A stretch of DNA of 64,000 bases from Verrucomicrobiales bacterium (lineage in GTDB: Bacteria; Verrucomicrobiota; Verrucomicrobiia; Methylacidiphilales; JAAUTS01). Below are positions 25,526 through 32,900 of this stretch, piece after piece. Numbering within the stretch: position 1 is the first letter of the stretch; every line of letters starts with the position of its first letter. The notes below the pieces were generated by a model. It did not search any database. It saw only the letters and a program-made list of their open reading frames with translations, and had not been told where the DNA came from. Location: positions 248,001-312,000 of the forward strand of contig JAIRPN010000016.1 of the NCBI GenBank assembly GCA_031256975.1. Reading direction: 5' to 3'. Both the position numbers and the translations under genes were made by a program.

Positions 25526-25849
25526 TTAATCGCTGCGGGTGGAATTTTTTAGCCAGGCCAGATAAGCAGGCGAAACCTGACTGGCGCTAATGGCGAGAAT
25601 TTCCGGACATTCGTAGGGATGGTTTTCGCGGATCAATTCCTCGGCTTCCAGATACTTGTCCTCCATGGTCTTGACCAGCAGGAGCAGTTCGCCGGATTGT
25701 TCCCGTTTCCCCTGCCAGACATAATGCGACTCCACGCCCGGTAAAATCGACACACAGGCCGCCGCTTTTTCCTCCAGCAAGACATCCGCCAACAATCGCC
25801 CGGACTGTAAATCCGGCACGCTGCAAAGGATGAGCAACGCATCGTTCAT
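25526..25849 (-). CDS. cutA: Divalent-cation tolerance protein CutA
   Basis: 107 residues of the CutA1 family (small trimeric ferredoxin-like protein). The pattern LADVLLEEKAAACVSILPGVESHYVWQG, then GELLLLVKTMEDKYLEAEELIRENHPYECPEIL, is characteristic. Its ATG overlaps the stop of the glycosylase gene (ATGA, 25846-25849), so both are one transcript. The name comes from copper tolerance in E. coli; the direct function remains unclear. Confidence 0.95.
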   Translation of the reverse strand: MNDALLILCSVPDLQSGRLLADVLLEEKAAACVSILPGVESHYVWQGKREQSGELLLLVKTMEDKYLEAEELIRENHPYECPEILAISASQVSPAYLAWLKNSTRSD

Positions 25850-26703
25850 TTGGTCAGGAAAAAATTCCGCTGTTTGTCGCTAATCGCGAGCCCGGCCTTT
25901 TCCATTACTTTCAACAAATCCTCCCAGACCTTGCGTTTCTCGCTATTGACCGGGTTGCGCAACAGGTACGCCGGATGGTAAGTTGGCATAAGCGGCACGC
26001 CTTGGAACTCGGTCCAATTGCCTCGGCGTTGGGTAATGCCGGCGCTGCCGGTCTTGAACAAGCCCTCCACCGCCGTGTTGCCAAGCGCCACCAGAACTTT
26101 CGGCTGGATAATGCGGATTTGCTCGCAAATGTACGGGCGGCTGATGGTGATCTCCTCCAGCGTCGGCTTGCGATTGCCACTGCTGCCGGGCGGCATGTCG
26201 GGGCGGTATTTGACGATGTTGCCAATGTAGACATCACCGCGCTGCAAACCCATTGCCTGGATCATCTTGGTCAATAATTGTCCCGCGCGACCGACAAAGG
26301 GTTCGCCCTGCTCGTCTTCATCCGCTCCCGGAGCTTCGCCGACAAACATGATTTTCGCATCCGCGCTGCCGACGCCAAACACCATCTGCCTGGCGTATTT
26401 GAACATGGCTCGATAGCCGGTGTTGGCGTTGATCTCGGCAGCCAGCTTTTCCAGCGCGGCAACCTTTTCCGCCGAACCCAGATTCAACGGCCTGGCACTT
26501 TCCTGCGGCGCAGGCGGAACCACTTCACGGTTAGCGGCACGGCGCGGAACCTCGCCATTAGCGGCCAGTTTTGACGATCCGGAGTTCTTTCCCCTGGCCT
26601 TCAGCGCCTGCAAAGTCTCGGCGCTAACCTCGATCTTCTGCACACCCAATTGCTTGAGCGTTTGCAAATAATCGATCGCGGTGTTTTCCAGTTGCTGATT
26701 CAT
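25846..26703 (-). CDS. Family 4-like uracil-DNA glycosylase without iron-sulfur cysteines
   Basis: 285 residues. Motif A is GEAPGADEDEQGEPFVGRAGQLL and motif B is HPAYLLRNP, both as in family 4 enzymes, which remove uracil from DNA. The first 110 residues are a low-complexity, non-conserved extension. In the usual family 4 enzyme four cysteines hold a 4Fe-4S cluster. Here the N-terminal C-x2-C is replaced (around NANTGYRAMFKYARQ), the IVKCRP cysteine is Tyr (IVKYRP), and the later one appears to be Ser (EEITISRPY). So the enzyme probably folds without the cluster. ATG 26703 is used; the longer frame starts in noncoding-looking sequence. Confidence 0.85.
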   Translation of the reverse strand: MNQQLENTAIDYLQTLKQLGVQKIEVSAETLQALKARGKNSGSSKLAANGEVPRRAANREVVPPAPQESARPLNLGSAEKVAALEKLAAEINANTGYRAMFKYARQMVFGVGSADAKIMFVGEAPGADEDEQGEPFVGRAGQLLTKMIQAMGLQRGDVYIGNIVKYRPDMPPGSSGNRKPTLEEITISRPYICEQIRIIQPKVLVALGNTAVEGLFKTGSAGITQRRGNWTEFQGVPLMPTYHPAYLLRNPVNSEKRKVWEDLLKVMEKAGLAISDKQRNFFLTK

Positions 26704-26802
26704 CCGCAAGAAAATTAGCCCCAAAAGAACACAAAGAGAACAAAAAACAAACCAGTCCTTATATTCTTTGCACTCCCTTGCGGCCAATAAAATTCGCGTT
26801 GA

Positions 26803-27738
26803 TTAGTGCCCTTCCGTGGTTAAAAATTTCTCAAACTTTACAAAATCATCCGGCACCGGTGCGATGAATTCCATGCGCTTGCCCTTGGCCGGATGATCCA
26901 GCACCAGCCGTTGCGCATGCAGCAACTGCCGCTTCACCCCGGCCTCCTTGACCCAGGGAATATTCCGGCCGTACAAAGTGTCGCCGATCACCGGGCAGCC
27001 CGCAAAGGCGCAATGCACGCGAATCTGGTGCGTTCGTCCGGTATGAATACGTAATTCCAGCAACGCCGCGCGGCGGTAATCCTTGAGAATCTTGTAATCG
27101 GTGCGTGCCGAGCGGCCCGCCTCCTTGTCACGCAAGGCCATCATTTTTTGCCGCTGGTGCGGATGCCGCCCGATCGGCGCCAGCCACGAGCCAATGCCGG
27201 AGGACGGCGGCGGCGAAACATAGGCCAGGTAATATTTCTCCGTCTCGCGCGCCTTGAATTGCGCGGAGAGATTTTGGTGCGACTCGTCATCCTTGGCGAC
27301 CACCAGCACGCCGCTGGTATCCTTGTCCAGGCGGTGCACAATGCCGGGCCGTTCGACACCGTTGATGCCGGACAGCTTCCCCCGGCAATGGAACAGCAAC
27401 GCCGACACCAGCGTGTCATCCCAATTCCCCGCCGCCGGATGCACCACCACGCCCGGCGCCTTGTTGAGCACAATCATGTACTTGTCCTCGAACAAAATAT
27501 CCAGCGGCATCTCCTTGGGTGTTAGCTCGGCGGGCCTGGCATCAGGCTCGCTAACCTCGATTACCGCGCCCAAATCGGGCTTTGACTTCGCCGTCAACGG
27601 CTTGCCATTACAGGTCACGAAACCGTTGCGCAACAGTTCCTGCACCCGGGTGCGCGACAGTTCCAGACCCGACGCCAGCACCTTGTCGAGCCGCTTGTCG
27701 AGGTCAGTAGAAGCATAGACATAAGTATAAGATTTCAT
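26803..27738 (-). CDS. rluD: 23S rRNA pseudouridine synthase RluD
   Basis: 311 residues: an S4 RNA-binding domain (about 15-60, RLDKVLASGLELSRTRVQELLRNG) and the RluA-type catalytic domain with HRLDKDTSGVLVVAKD holding the catalytic aspartate, and the RTHQIRVHCAFAGCPVIGDTLYG block. RluD makes pseudouridines in helix 69 of 23S rRNA; RluC-like specificity cannot be fully excluded. Confidence 0.92.
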   Translation of the reverse strand: MKSYTYVYASTDLDKRLDKVLASGLELSRTRVQELLRNGFVTCNGKPLTAKSKPDLGAVIEVSEPDARPAELTPKEMPLDILFEDKYMIVLNKAPGVVVHPAAGNWDDTLVSALLFHCRGKLSGINGVERPGIVHRLDKDTSGVLVVAKDDESHQNLSAQFKARETEKYYLAYVSPPPSSGIGSWLAPIGRHPHQRQKMMALRDKEAGRSARTDYKILKDYRRAALLELRIHTGRTHQIRVHCAFAGCPVIGDTLYGRNIPWVKEAGVKRQLLHAQRLVLDHPAKGKRMEFIAPVPDDFVKFEKFLTTEGH

Positions 27739-27760
27739 TTGCGATCAATAAAATATAGGG

Positions 27761-27787
27761 TTGCGTGAAAAATCGGGATTGTATAAT
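27761..27787 (+). promoter_or_regulatory. Putative promoter of the Ser/Thr kinase gene
   Basis: TTGCGT (27761-27766), 15-base spacer, consensus TATAAT (27782-27787). The spacer is short. Transcription would begin about 9 bases before ATG 27803. Confidence 0.4.
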
Positions 27788-27802
27788 TTGTTTCTTCTAG
27801 CG

Positions 27803-28885
27803 ATGGATACTCAACAAACTACTGCTTGTCCGCAATGCAATCAACTCATCGACATTACTGGCCTCGCGCCCGGCTCTTCCATTGCGTGTCCCGCGTGTAA
27901 TCATGAGTTTGGTATTACACAAACTTTCGATCATTATCGACTGGAAACTTTGCTTGGCGAAGGCGGCATGGGTTCGGTTTACCGCGCCACCGACCTGAAT
28001 CTCAACCGTGAGGTTGCCATCAAGGTGTTGAAATCGGAAATCTCCAACGACCGCAAATTTATCGCCAATTTCCTGCGCGAAGTGGAAATCACCGCCTCGC
28101 TCAACCATCCGAACATCGTCAATGTGTTCTCCTTCGGCGAATTCAACGGCCAATATTATCTGGTCATGGAATTCCTCGGCAGCAAGACGCTGGACGATTT
28201 CATCGTCGACAAGAAAAAGATCAGCGAGGCCGAAACCCTCAACATAGGCATTGGCGTGGCCAACGGCCTGAATTTCGCCCTGCAACGCGGCGGCCTGATT
28301 CACCGCGATATCAAGCCCGGCAATATCATGCTGACCGCCGACAATACCGCCAAGGTGCTGGATTTCGGTTTGGCGCTAACGCCGGAAACCGCCGAGCATG
28401 GCGGCGAGATCTGGGGCACGCCCTATTACGTGTCCCCGGAGCGATTGGAACAAAAACCCGAGGATTTCCGCAGTGACATGTACTCCCTCGGGGTTTCCCT
28501 TTACCACACCATGTGCGGACATCCGCCGTTCGACGCCAAGACCGCCGACCTGGTTGCCGCCAAGCATCTCAATGACAAACCGCTGTCGGTCAAGACCTAC
28601 GCCCCGTATGTCAGCGAATCAACCACCTACGCCATCATGAAGGCCATGTCCCGCCATCCCGAGGACCGTTACGCCTCCTACGATGAGTTCATCGAGCAAC
28701 TTGAAGACGCCAAGCGCCGCCTGGTCACCCAGCCGACCCAGCAAAACGTGCCTCAGGTCGCCGTAGTCGAAACCGCCGAGGTGGACAAACGCATGGGCCT
28801 GATCGTCGGTGCCGCCGTCGGCGCCATTGTCCTGGTGGTGGCGCTTTTCCTGATTTGGAAATTGTTTATTGCCACGACCGTTTAA
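27803..28885 (+). CDS. Membrane-anchored Ser/Thr protein kinase with N-terminal zinc ribbon
   Basis: 360 residues. Two CxxC pairs at the N-terminus (CPQCNQLI and CPACNHEF, about 9-12 and 29-32) form a probable zinc ribbon. A Hanks-type kinase domain follows (about 40-305): glycine loop GEGGMGSVY, lysine in VAIKVLK, catalytic loop HRDIKPGNIML, DFG in VLDFGLAL, and GTPYYVSPE before the P+1 loop. One membrane helix closes the protein (IVGAAVGAIVLVVALFLIW), leaving almost nothing outside, so it has no sensor domain. ATG 27803 is chosen over the upstream TTG since the promoter covers that region. Confidence 0.93.
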   Translation: MDTQQTTACPQCNQLIDITGLAPGSSIACPACNHEFGITQTFDHYRLETLLGEGGMGSVYRATDLNLNREVAIKVLKSEISNDRKFIANFLREVEITASLNHPNIVNVFSFGEFNGQYYLVMEFLGSKTLDDFIVDKKKISEAETLNIGIGVANGLNFALQRGGLIHRDIKPGNIMLTADNTAKVLDFGLALTPETAEHGGEIWGTPYYVSPERLEQKPEDFRSDMYSLGVSLYHTMCGHPPFDAKTADLVAAKHLNDKPLSVKTYAPYVSESTTYAIMKAMSRHPEDRYASYDEFIEQLEDAKRRLVTQPTQQNVPQVAVVETAEVDKRMGLIVGAAVGAIVLVVALFLIWKLFIATTV

Positions 28886-28943
28886 TAGATTCCTATTGAT
28901 CAATGACACACTTCGCCATTAATTCTTATATTTTTTGACAAAA

Positions 28944-28973
28944 AAACCGGATGACAAAAATCATCCGGTTTTT
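28944..28973. terminator. Bidirectional intrinsic terminator
   Basis: An 11-bp stem (28944-28954 with 28961-28971, AAACCGGATGA) around a 6-base loop, with a T-run on the plus strand and an A-run (28941-28946) serving the minus strand. It separates the convergent kinase and prepilin genes. Confidence 0.85.
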
Positions 28974-28987
28974 GAAGTGAAAATCAA

Positions 28988-29635
28988 TCAATTACCAGGC
29001 TTAAGATAAGTGGTTGTCAAACCAGTCGCATCAGAATTGTCAATCAATGCACGTACTCTACCACCTGTGGCTTTAACAAATTCCGCAGATTGACCAACCG
29101 TAAAAACGACGACACCTTTATCTTTCCAAGCAGATGAACCAGTCGCATTCAAGGTTGCCGCGCTACTAAACTCCGTAAGGGCCGAATATGCACCAAAACT
29201 CACCAGCAAGGGGAGTCTAGGCGAGCTGGAAGTATTTAATCCGCTAACATAATCCCATCCAACATTGGCAGCCAGTAAATTCACCGATGTCCCCATTTGT
29301 CCGAGGTATTTTTGGCAACCATTGGTAGCCAAAACCTTAGCATCCGTAAGGGAACCTTCTGAAATCAAAGCATTAAACAAAACTACCGAGGTGCCAGCTT
29401 GTACACGAGCAGTCAAATCCGAATTCATCGCTCCAATGGGATAAATACCATTCTCATCATTAGCAACTGTAAACAAAATTAAGCCGACCTGCTTGGAATT
29501 AGCCACGTCGGCCATTTGTTTCGCTTTGTCCAACACCCCCGTAATACCCGGAATAGCAAGACCAGCCAAAATACCAATAATCGTTATAACCACCAGCAAC
29601 TCAACCAATGTAAAACCGCGTTTGTTTGTTTTCAT
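28988..29635 (-). CDS. Prepilin-type N-terminal cleavage protein (pseudopilin)
   Basis: 215 residues. The short basic leader MKTNKRG is followed by FTLVELLVVITIIGILAGLAIP, the type IV prepilin/pseudopilin motif cut after Gly by PilD-type peptidase, with the essential Glu5. The remaining globular part has no conserved pattern I recognise. The C-terminus lacks the H-x9-DG motif of the Planctomycete DUF1559 group. ATG 29635 is preferred to ATG 29641 because the promoter would start RNA at about 29641. The base composition is more AT-rich than the neighbours and only one dispersed motif is present. No secretion or pilus machinery is nearby. Confidence 0.85.
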   Translation of the reverse strand: MKTNKRGFTLVELLVVITIIGILAGLAIPGITGVLDKAKQMADVANSKQVGLILFTVANDENGIYPIGAMNSDLTARVQAGTSVVLFNALISEGSLTDAKVLATNGCQKYLGQMGTSVNLLAANVGWDYVSGLNTSSSPRLPLLVSFGAYSALTEFSSAATLNATGSSAWKDKGVVVFTVGQSAEFVKATGGRVRALIDNSDATGLTTTYLKPGN

Positions 29636-29647
29636 AGACATGAGAAT

Positions 29648-29676
29648 ATTAAACCTTCTCTGTGCATGATTGTCAA
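29648..29676 (-). promoter_or_regulatory. Putative promoter of the prepilin gene
   Basis: On the minus strand consensus TTGACA (29676-29671), 17-base spacer, TTTAAT (29653-29648), immediately before the start codon. This is one of the best promoter matches in the window and implies an almost leaderless mRNA. Confidence 0.55.
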
Positions 29677-29763
29677 TGTTCTATGTCAATTCTTACAATT
29701 GTAACATTTCCGCCAAGTTGAAGTTTCCAAGCGCGGCTTTTCCGCTATGCTGGCACGCCAATC

Positions 29764-30777
29764 ATGAAACTAGATGACTTTGTATACGAACTGCCCGAAT
29801 CACGGATCGCGACCCATCCGGTTGAACCCCGTGATCATTGCAAACTCATGGTCATTCACCGAGCCGACGGCAAGATTGAACACCGACGCTTTGATGACTT
29901 GGCGGAATATTTCACCCCTCGCGACCTGCTGGTCTTGAACGACACCAAAGTCATTCCCGCCCGCCTGCACGCCAACAACGGGCAAATCGAAATCCTGCTG
30001 ATCGAGGAAACCTCACCGCGCCATTGGTTGTGCATTGGCAAACCGGGGAAAAAATTGAAACCGCAGACCGAGTTGTGGATTGACCCGCTAAAGCCGGGTG
30101 CTGAACCAGCCAAAATCGAGATTCTCAAGTCCCTGCCGAGCGGCGAACGGGTCATCCGTTTTTTCAAGGATATCAACCTGGCCGATTACGGCGAACTCCC
30201 CCTGCCGCCCTACATCCAAAAACAACGCAAGGAACAGCATGAGCCGTTATATATTGCGCAGGATTCCGAGGTTTATCAAACTACCTACGCTAACAACGAA
30301 CACGCCAATTCCGTCGCCGCGCCAACCGCCGGATTGCATTTCACACCGGAGCTGTTGCAGAAATTCAACCATGCTTTCGTCACGCTAAACGTGGGACTCG
30401 GCACTTTCCGCCCGGTCAAGGTGGCCGACATCACGGAGCATGAAATGCACCGCGAACATTTTTTCATCCCGGAAAACCTGCAGGAAAAAGCCGCTAACAG
30501 CGAACGTGTTGTCGCGGTCGGCACTACCGTGGCGCGGGTGCTGGAAAGCGTACCGAAATTAAAACCCGGCTCCGGAGAAACAAATATTTTCATGTACCCG
30601 CCTTACAAATTCAAGCGGGTGGACGCGCTAATCACCAATTTTCACCTGCCGGGCTCGACGCTGCTGATGCTGGTCGCCGCGTTCGCGGGACTGGAATTGC
30701 AGCGCAAGGCATACCAGGAAGCCATCGCCAACCGTTATCGCTTTTTCAGCTACGGCGACGCGATGCTGATCCTGTAA
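29764..30777 (+). CDS. queA: tRNA preQ1(34) S-adenosylmethionine ribosyltransferase-isomerase
   Basis: 337 residues, full length. The family pattern runs from MKLDDFVYELPESRIATHPVEPRDHCKLMV at the N-terminus through NDTKVIPARL, the conserved PLPPYI, YQTTYA, the SVAAPTAGLHFT block and the C-terminal NFHLPGSTLLMLVAAFAG. It makes epoxyqueuosine in tRNA from SAM and preQ1 in queuosine synthesis. Stop codons of queA and the convergent NIL gene are only 2 bases apart. Confidence 0.96.
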   Translation: MKLDDFVYELPESRIATHPVEPRDHCKLMVIHRADGKIEHRRFDDLAEYFTPRDLLVLNDTKVIPARLHANNGQIEILLIEETSPRHWLCIGKPGKKLKPQTELWIDPLKPGAEPAKIEILKSLPSGERVIRFFKDINLADYGELPLPPYIQKQRKEQHEPLYIAQDSEVYQTTYANNEHANSVAAPTAGLHFTPELLQKFNHAFVTLNVGLGTFRPVKVADITEHEMHREHFFIPENLQEKAANSERVVAVGTTVARVLESVPKLKPGSGETNIFMYPPYKFKRVDALITNFHLPGSTLLMLVAAFAGLELQRKAYQEAIANRYRFFSYGDAMLIL

Positions 30778-30779
30778 AA

Positions 30780-31028
30780 CTAACCTTCGATGGTATTGAT
30801 TTCAACCGGTTCGACCTGCACACCCTGCTCTTCCAGCCAGGCAATGGCGGCTTTCAACTCCTCGCGCTCGGCCTCAAACTCGACGCCCATCAAGCCCACA
30901 GTCTCGCTAATGGTCGCCTGACGGATGTTGAACACCACGTCGAATTTCTTGCTCATCAGGTAAATGAGCGGTTCGGTCGCCTTGGGGCCGGTGAAATTAA
31001 GCCAGTACCTGCCTTTGAATTTAGCCAT
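30780..31028 (-). CDS. NIL-domain protein
   Basis: 82 residues forming a small ferredoxin-like fold of the NIL family (ISETVGLMGVEFEAEREELKAA then WLEEQGVQVEPV). NIL domains regulate methionine ABC transporters (MetN) and occur with proteins that make homocysteine from sulfide or sulfur carriers. It is the third gene of the thrC-ThiS-NIL set, 9 bases after the sulfur-carrier gene, under a SAM-I riboswitch. A role in sulfur insertion into methionine precursors is inferred from this context. Confidence 0.82.
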   Translation of the reverse strand: MAKFKGRYWLNFTGPKATEPLIYLMSKKFDVVFNIRQATISETVGLMGVEFEAEREELKAAIAWLEEQGVQVEPVEINTIEG

Positions 31029-31037
31029 GGCCAGATA

Positions 31038-31313
31038 TTACCCTCCGGCAATGGCGGGCACAATGCTAACTTCATCATTAGCGCCGACCGCGGTTTCCTT
31101 GTCCTGCAGGAAACGCACGTCCTCGCCGTTGATGTAGACGTTGACGAAACGGCGCAAATTACCTGCGTCGTCGACGATGCGCGCCTTGATGCCCGGATAG
31201 TTCTTGTCCAGGTTGTCAATCAGCTCGCTAATGGTCGCCCCCTCGGCGGTCACCACGTCCTTGTTTTCGGTCAGACCCCGCAACGGAGTCGGTATGTTTA
31301 CTTCGATTGCCAT
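31038..31313 (-). CDS. MoaD/ThiS-like sulfur carrier protein
   Basis: 91 residues with a ubiquitin-like fold: MAIEVNIPTPLRGLT, the conserved VYINGEDVRFL, and an end SIVPAIAGG. The C-terminal Gly-Gly is where E1-like enzymes adenylate and thiocarboxylate such carriers. It sits between threonine synthase and a NIL protein and is probably the sulfur donor for a SAM-repressed sulfur pathway. No moa or thi genes are near, so molybdopterin or thiamine roles are less likely. Confidence 0.88.
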   Translation of the reverse strand: MAIEVNIPTPLRGLTENKDVVTAEGATISELIDNLDKNYPGIKARIVDDAGNLRRFVNVYINGEDVRFLQDKETAVGANDEVSIVPAIAGG

Positions 31314-31326
31314 AAATTTTTCCGTT

Positions 31327-32586
31327 TTATTTTTTCGCCGCTAATGACGAACCTCCCGCGATCAACGCGTCGAACTCGCGCAAGCTCGGCTTGATCCGAC
31401 TCGGTTCGTTCAAATGACCGTCGATTGCCTCGGCCGTTTTCAAGCCGTTGCCGGTAATGCAAATCACGATTCGCTCATTGCGCGGAATCTTGCCGCTTTC
31501 GATCAACTTCTTCGCGCAGGCCAGCGTCACGCCGCCGGCAGTTTCCGCAAAGATGCCTTCGGTCTCGGCCAACAATTTGATGGCGTCGATGATTTCCGCA
31601 TCGGTCGCATCTTCCGCCGCGCCGCCGGTTTTTTTCATCACATTCACCGCGTAATAACCGTCGGCAGGCGTGCCGATGGCCAGCGACTTGGCAATCGTGT
31701 CCGGCTTCGGCACCGGACGGATCAAATCAGTCCCGGCCTTCTGCGCCGCGGAAATCGGATTGCAACCGGTCGCCTGCGCGCCGTAAATGCTGAATTTCGA
31801 TTCGCCAACCAAGCCGACCTTCACCGCTTCCTGATACGACTTGGTGATCTTGGTCAATAGCGACCCGCTGGCCATCGGAATCACGGTATGTGCCGGGATG
31901 TTCCAGTCGAGCTGTTCGATGATTTCAAAACCCATGGTCTTGGAACCTTCGGCGTAATAGGGACGCAAATTCACGTTCACAAAACCCCAGCCATATTTGC
32001 CGGCAATTTCCGAACAAAGACGGTTCACTTGGTCGTAAGGCCCTTCAATGCCCACCACCTTGGTGCCATACACCAGCGAATTCAAAACCTTGCTGCGTTC
32101 CAAATCATAGGGAATCAGCACATAGCTTTCCAAACCGGCGGAAGCGGCATTAGCGGCCACCGAGTTCGCCAAATTTCCGGTCGAGGCACAGGCTACGATC
32201 TTGAAGCCAAGCTCGCGAGCGCGCGACAACGCGACGCTAACCACGCGGTCCTTGAAGGACAAAGTCGGATAATTCACTGCGTCGTTTTTGACATACAGTT
32301 CGCTAACGCCGAGCGCCTTGGCCAGACGATCCGCCTTCACCAACGGAGTAAAGCCCACTTTCAGGCCAACGGTCGGCTCACCGTCGATCGGCAGCAACTC
32401 ACGGTAACGCCACATCGATTGCGGGCGGCTCTGGATCTTCTCGCGCGAAATCGCCGCGCGGATCTTATCGTAATCATAATCCGCCTCCAGCGGCCCGAAG
32501 TCATATTCGCAGACGTGGATCGCCTTTTTCGGATAGAGAGCCCCGCACTCGCGGCACTTCAAGTTGCTAAAGAATGTCTCTGCCAT
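31327..32586 (-). CDS. thrC: Threonine synthase (PLP-dependent), riboswitch-controlled
   Basis: 419 residues, fold type II PLP enzyme. The N-terminal segment carries C11-x2-C14 and C26 (CRECGALYP and a later HVCEYDFG). The PLP lysine is K112 in PTLSFKDRVVSVAL, and the phosphate loop ACASTGNLANSVAANAASAG follows. The family converts O-phosphohomoserine to threonine. It heads an operon with a sulfur carrier and NIL protein, behind a SAM-I riboswitch. This is unusual for plain threonine synthesis and leaves open a sulfur-related reaction on phosphohomoserine. Confidence 0.88.
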   Translation of the reverse strand: MAETFFSNLKCRECGALYPKKAIHVCEYDFGPLEADYDYDKIRAAISREKIQSRPQSMWRYRELLPIDGEPTVGLKVGFTPLVKADRLAKALGVSELYVKNDAVNYPTLSFKDRVVSVALSRARELGFKIVACASTGNLANSVAANAASAGLESYVLIPYDLERSKVLNSLVYGTKVVGIEGPYDQVNRLCSEIAGKYGWGFVNVNLRPYYAEGSKTMGFEIIEQLDWNIPAHTVIPMASGSLLTKITKSYQEAVKVGLVGESKFSIYGAQATGCNPISAAQKAGTDLIRPVPKPDTIAKSLAIGTPADGYYAVNVMKKTGGAAEDATDAEIIDAIKLLAETEGIFAETAGGVTLACAKKLIESGKIPRNERIVICITGNGLKTAEAIDGHLNEPSRIKPSLREFDALIAGGSSLAAKK

Positions 32587-32655
32587 ACCAATTATTTCCT
32601 AACGCGGCTTAACAAGATAGGGCAAGGGCACAGAATCACAAATTTTCTGCTGCAC

Positions 32656-32761
32656 CTTATCCTACTCGCCATTGGCGAGCCGGGTTTGGCACCTGTCGGG
32701 ATCGTAAACCCCCGGTTGCCGCAACATCATTGGGCCGGGACCCTCAGTTGCTCTTGATAAG
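32656..32761 (-). ncRNA. SAM-I riboswitch (S-box leader) of thrC-ThiS-NIL
   Basis: On the minus strand the conserved S-box features appear in order: CTTATCAAGAG at the 5' end (32761-32751), GAGGG, GGCCCAATGATG, GGCAACC, AGGTGCCAA, and GATAAG closing P1 (32661-32656) with the 5' CTTATC. The spacing of 106 bases is normal. A further hairpin (GGTGCAGCAGAA pairing with TTCTGTGCC) follows at about 32625-32655 without a long T-run, so control may act at translation or by a weak terminator. A TTGACA (32801-32796) upstream is a likely -35. Confidence 0.92.
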
Positions 32762-32864
32762 AAGCGTTTGTACAAAAAAGCAAAACTAGCGATTTTGTCA
32801 AGTATCAGCTTTTAAAGGATTGATTCTCAGGATGTTAATAGCCGACTCACGTAACCAGAATAAA

Positions 32865-32892
32865 TTGACGTAGTCCGTCACGGCTTTATCCT
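32865..32892 (+). promoter_or_regulatory. Putative metY promoter
   Basis: TTGACG (32865-32870), 16-base spacer, TATCCT (32887-32892). Transcription would start at about 32899 with ATG at 32901. The rest of the 314-base gap 32587-32900 holds the thrC riboswitch and its upstream promoter; no S-box is seen on the plus strand. Confidence 0.4.
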
Positions 32893-32900
32893 CGCCCATT

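Noticed and set aside
32762-32900. Second SAM riboswitch on the plus strand ahead of metY
   Set aside because: None of the S-box landmarks occur in plus-strand order; the only match is the minus-strand element for thrC.
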